DNA from: an uncultured Lachnospiraceae bacterium
GTDB lineage: Bacteria; Bacillota; Clostridia; Lachnospirales; Lachnospiraceae
Reading direction: 5' to 3'
NCBI GenBank assembly: GCA_910576895.1
Contig: CAJTJZ010000045.1
Span: 1-26,224, forward strand
DNA: 26,224 bases
Shown: positions 25,216-26,224 of the stretch, piece after piece
Numbering within the stretch: position 1 is the first letter of the stretch
Layout of the letters: each line of letters opens with the position of its first letter
The notes under the pieces: generated by a model
Seen by the model: the letters and a program-made list of their open reading frames with translations, nothing else
Told to the model about the DNA's origin: nothing
The model's database searches: none
Program-made: the position numbers and the translations under genes

Positions 25216-26224
25216 TTAAAGAATATCATTAATATCTGATTTTAATACATCTGCTTTTGGTCCATAGATCGCTTGAATTCCATTATCCTTTTTCACTAAA
25301 CCTAAAGCTCCTTCTGCTTTCCATGCCGCTGTATCAGCAACTTGTGCTGGATCTTTTACAGTTACCCTTAATCGAGTCATACAAGCATCTACTAAGACAA
25401 TATTTTCACGACCGCCAAGAAGTGCAATAATACGTTCTGGCTGGCTATTTCCACCACTGCTGCCACTTTGTTGACTAGAACCAGAACCCTCTTCTTCATT
25501 TTCATCTGTGTAATTGCCAAGACGACCCGGAGTAGCAAAGGAAAATTTTCCAATCATAAAATAAGCAATTGCATAGCCTATGATAAAGAATCCAATACAA
25601 CAAAGAATAAAATGAATAATATCACCGCTAAGACCTGCTTTTAGCGACATTGGAACACGCGTTAAAAACTCTAAGTTTCCAAAGGAATGCAGTCGTAAAT
25701 CAATAAGACCTGCCATAGCAAAAGCACATCCTTGTAAAACTGCATAAACAACATATAAAGGCAGAGCACAAAACATAAACATAAACTCTAATGGTTCTGT
25801 AACACCTGTTAAAAATACAGCAAGAACTGTAGAAAAAAACATTGATTTATAGTTCTTTTTCTTATCTTTATCCACTCGGCGATACATAGCAAGTGCAATT
25901 CCCATCAAAAGACCAGTAGCACCAATCATCTGTCCTACTTTAAAACGAGCTGGTGTCACTCCTGTTAATAAATTTTGATATGCTGTCATATCACCAGCAT
26001 CTTTAAAGTTAATTAAATCTGTAACCCATGCAAGCCAAAGAGGATCTTGCCCAAATACTTCAGAACCAGCATTAATACCTGTCTGAATCATATAAGTACC
26101 ACCAAAAGAAGTATAATTCATTGGAATTGTAAGCATATGATGAAGTCCAAATGGCAGCAATAAACGTTCTATAGCAATCCAATAAAAGAATAACCTCTTG
26201 ACAAAGGGTGTATCATAAAGATAG
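25216..26224 (-). CDS. malT: PTS glucose/maltose-type EIICB component, 5' end cut by window edge
   Basis: The frame stays open through the right edge; codons before the apparent TTG at 26160 (reading LYDTPFVKRLFFYWIAIERL) continue the protein, so the start lies outside. The visible EIIC part has the family motif LLPFGLHHM, many membrane helices and the GVTEPLEFMFMF signature of sugar binding and translocation. After a Ser/Gly/Gln-rich linker comes a complete EIIB domain whose phosphorylation cysteine is in DACMTRLRV, ending in a stop with no EIIA domain. EIIA must be a separate protein. The protein belongs to the glucose-glucoside PTS family. The following mapP and malQ genes favour maltose or another alpha-glucoside as substrate. 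It is 55 bp upstream of the mapP-like gene. The symbol is tentative. Confidence 0.86.
   Translation of the reverse strand, partial: YLYDTPFVKRLFFYWIAIERLLLPFGLHHMLTIPMNYTSFGGTYMIQTGINAGSEVFGQDPLWLAWVTDLINFKDAGDMTAYQNLLTGVTPARFKVGQMIGATGLLMGIALAMYRRVDKDKKKNYKSMFFSTVLAVFLTGVTEPLEFMFMFCALPLYVVYAVLQGCAFAMAGLIDLRLHSFGNLEFLTRVPMSLKAGLSGDIIHFILCCIGFFIIGYAIAYFMIGKFSFATPGRLGNYTDENEEEGSGSSQQSGSSGGNSQPERIIALLGGRENIVLVDACMTRLRVTVKDPAQVADTAAWKAEGALGLVKKDNGIQAIYGPKADVLKSDINDIL

Noticed and set aside
26158..26160. TTG as start of the PTS gene
   Set aside because: The upstream codons to the window edge keep the frame open and continue a typical EIIC sequence, so the gene is simply truncated by the edge.

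Overview
The window is low-GC, with strong Shine-Dalgarno sites (AGGAGG and close variants) and almost all genes on the minus strand. The gene content is BspA-type leucine-rich repeats, a cohesin/dockerin pair, a BceAB-type efflux system, a maltose PTS and an AAA-ATPase/PD-(D/E)XK protein. Together these suggest a gut or rumen Clostridia chromosome, most likely a Lachnospiraceae member. No tRNA, rRNA, CRISPR array or phage structural gene was seen.

Region 1 (1-11505) encodes secreted or surface proteins, all on the minus strand. In transcription order these are a 922-residue multi-Ig/InlB-repeat protein, a cohesin-like scaffold (406 aa), a dockerin-ended protein of about 1920 residues with two LamG-like and two leucine-rich blocks, and a BspA-like protein cut by the left edge. 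The first two share a lysine-rich C-terminal Ig2 module. Cohesin and dockerin lie in adjacent genes 27 bp apart, so the products may assemble on the surface.

Region 2 (11506-13368) is the most striking part. An orphan tyrosine recombinase gene is enclosed by two perfect 28-bp inverted copies of a site. Each copy has the layout of a tyrosine-recombinase core site: two near-palindromic arms around a 7-bp asymmetric spacer. Inside the right end lies a near-consensus promoter that now points right into a strong terminator. Inversion would turn it left, toward the surface-protein genes. I read this as a self-encoded phase-variation switch, shown here in its predicted OFF orientation.

Region 3 (13369-15473) holds an AAA-ATPase/PD-(D/E)XK protein and a small unrecognised gene on the plus strand.

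Region 4 (15474-20092) is a four-gene BceA-BceB-BceR-BceS-like peptide-antibiotic sensing and detoxification operon. Upstream of it (20201-22474) is a solute-binding lipoprotein with a large N-terminal extension.

Region 5 (22741-26224) is a maltose operon read leftward: PTS EIICB (cut by the right edge), a MapP-like maltose 6'-phosphate phosphatase, and 4-alpha-glucanotransferase MalQ. This fits uptake of maltose as maltose 6'-phosphate, intracellular dephosphorylation, then glucan transfer.
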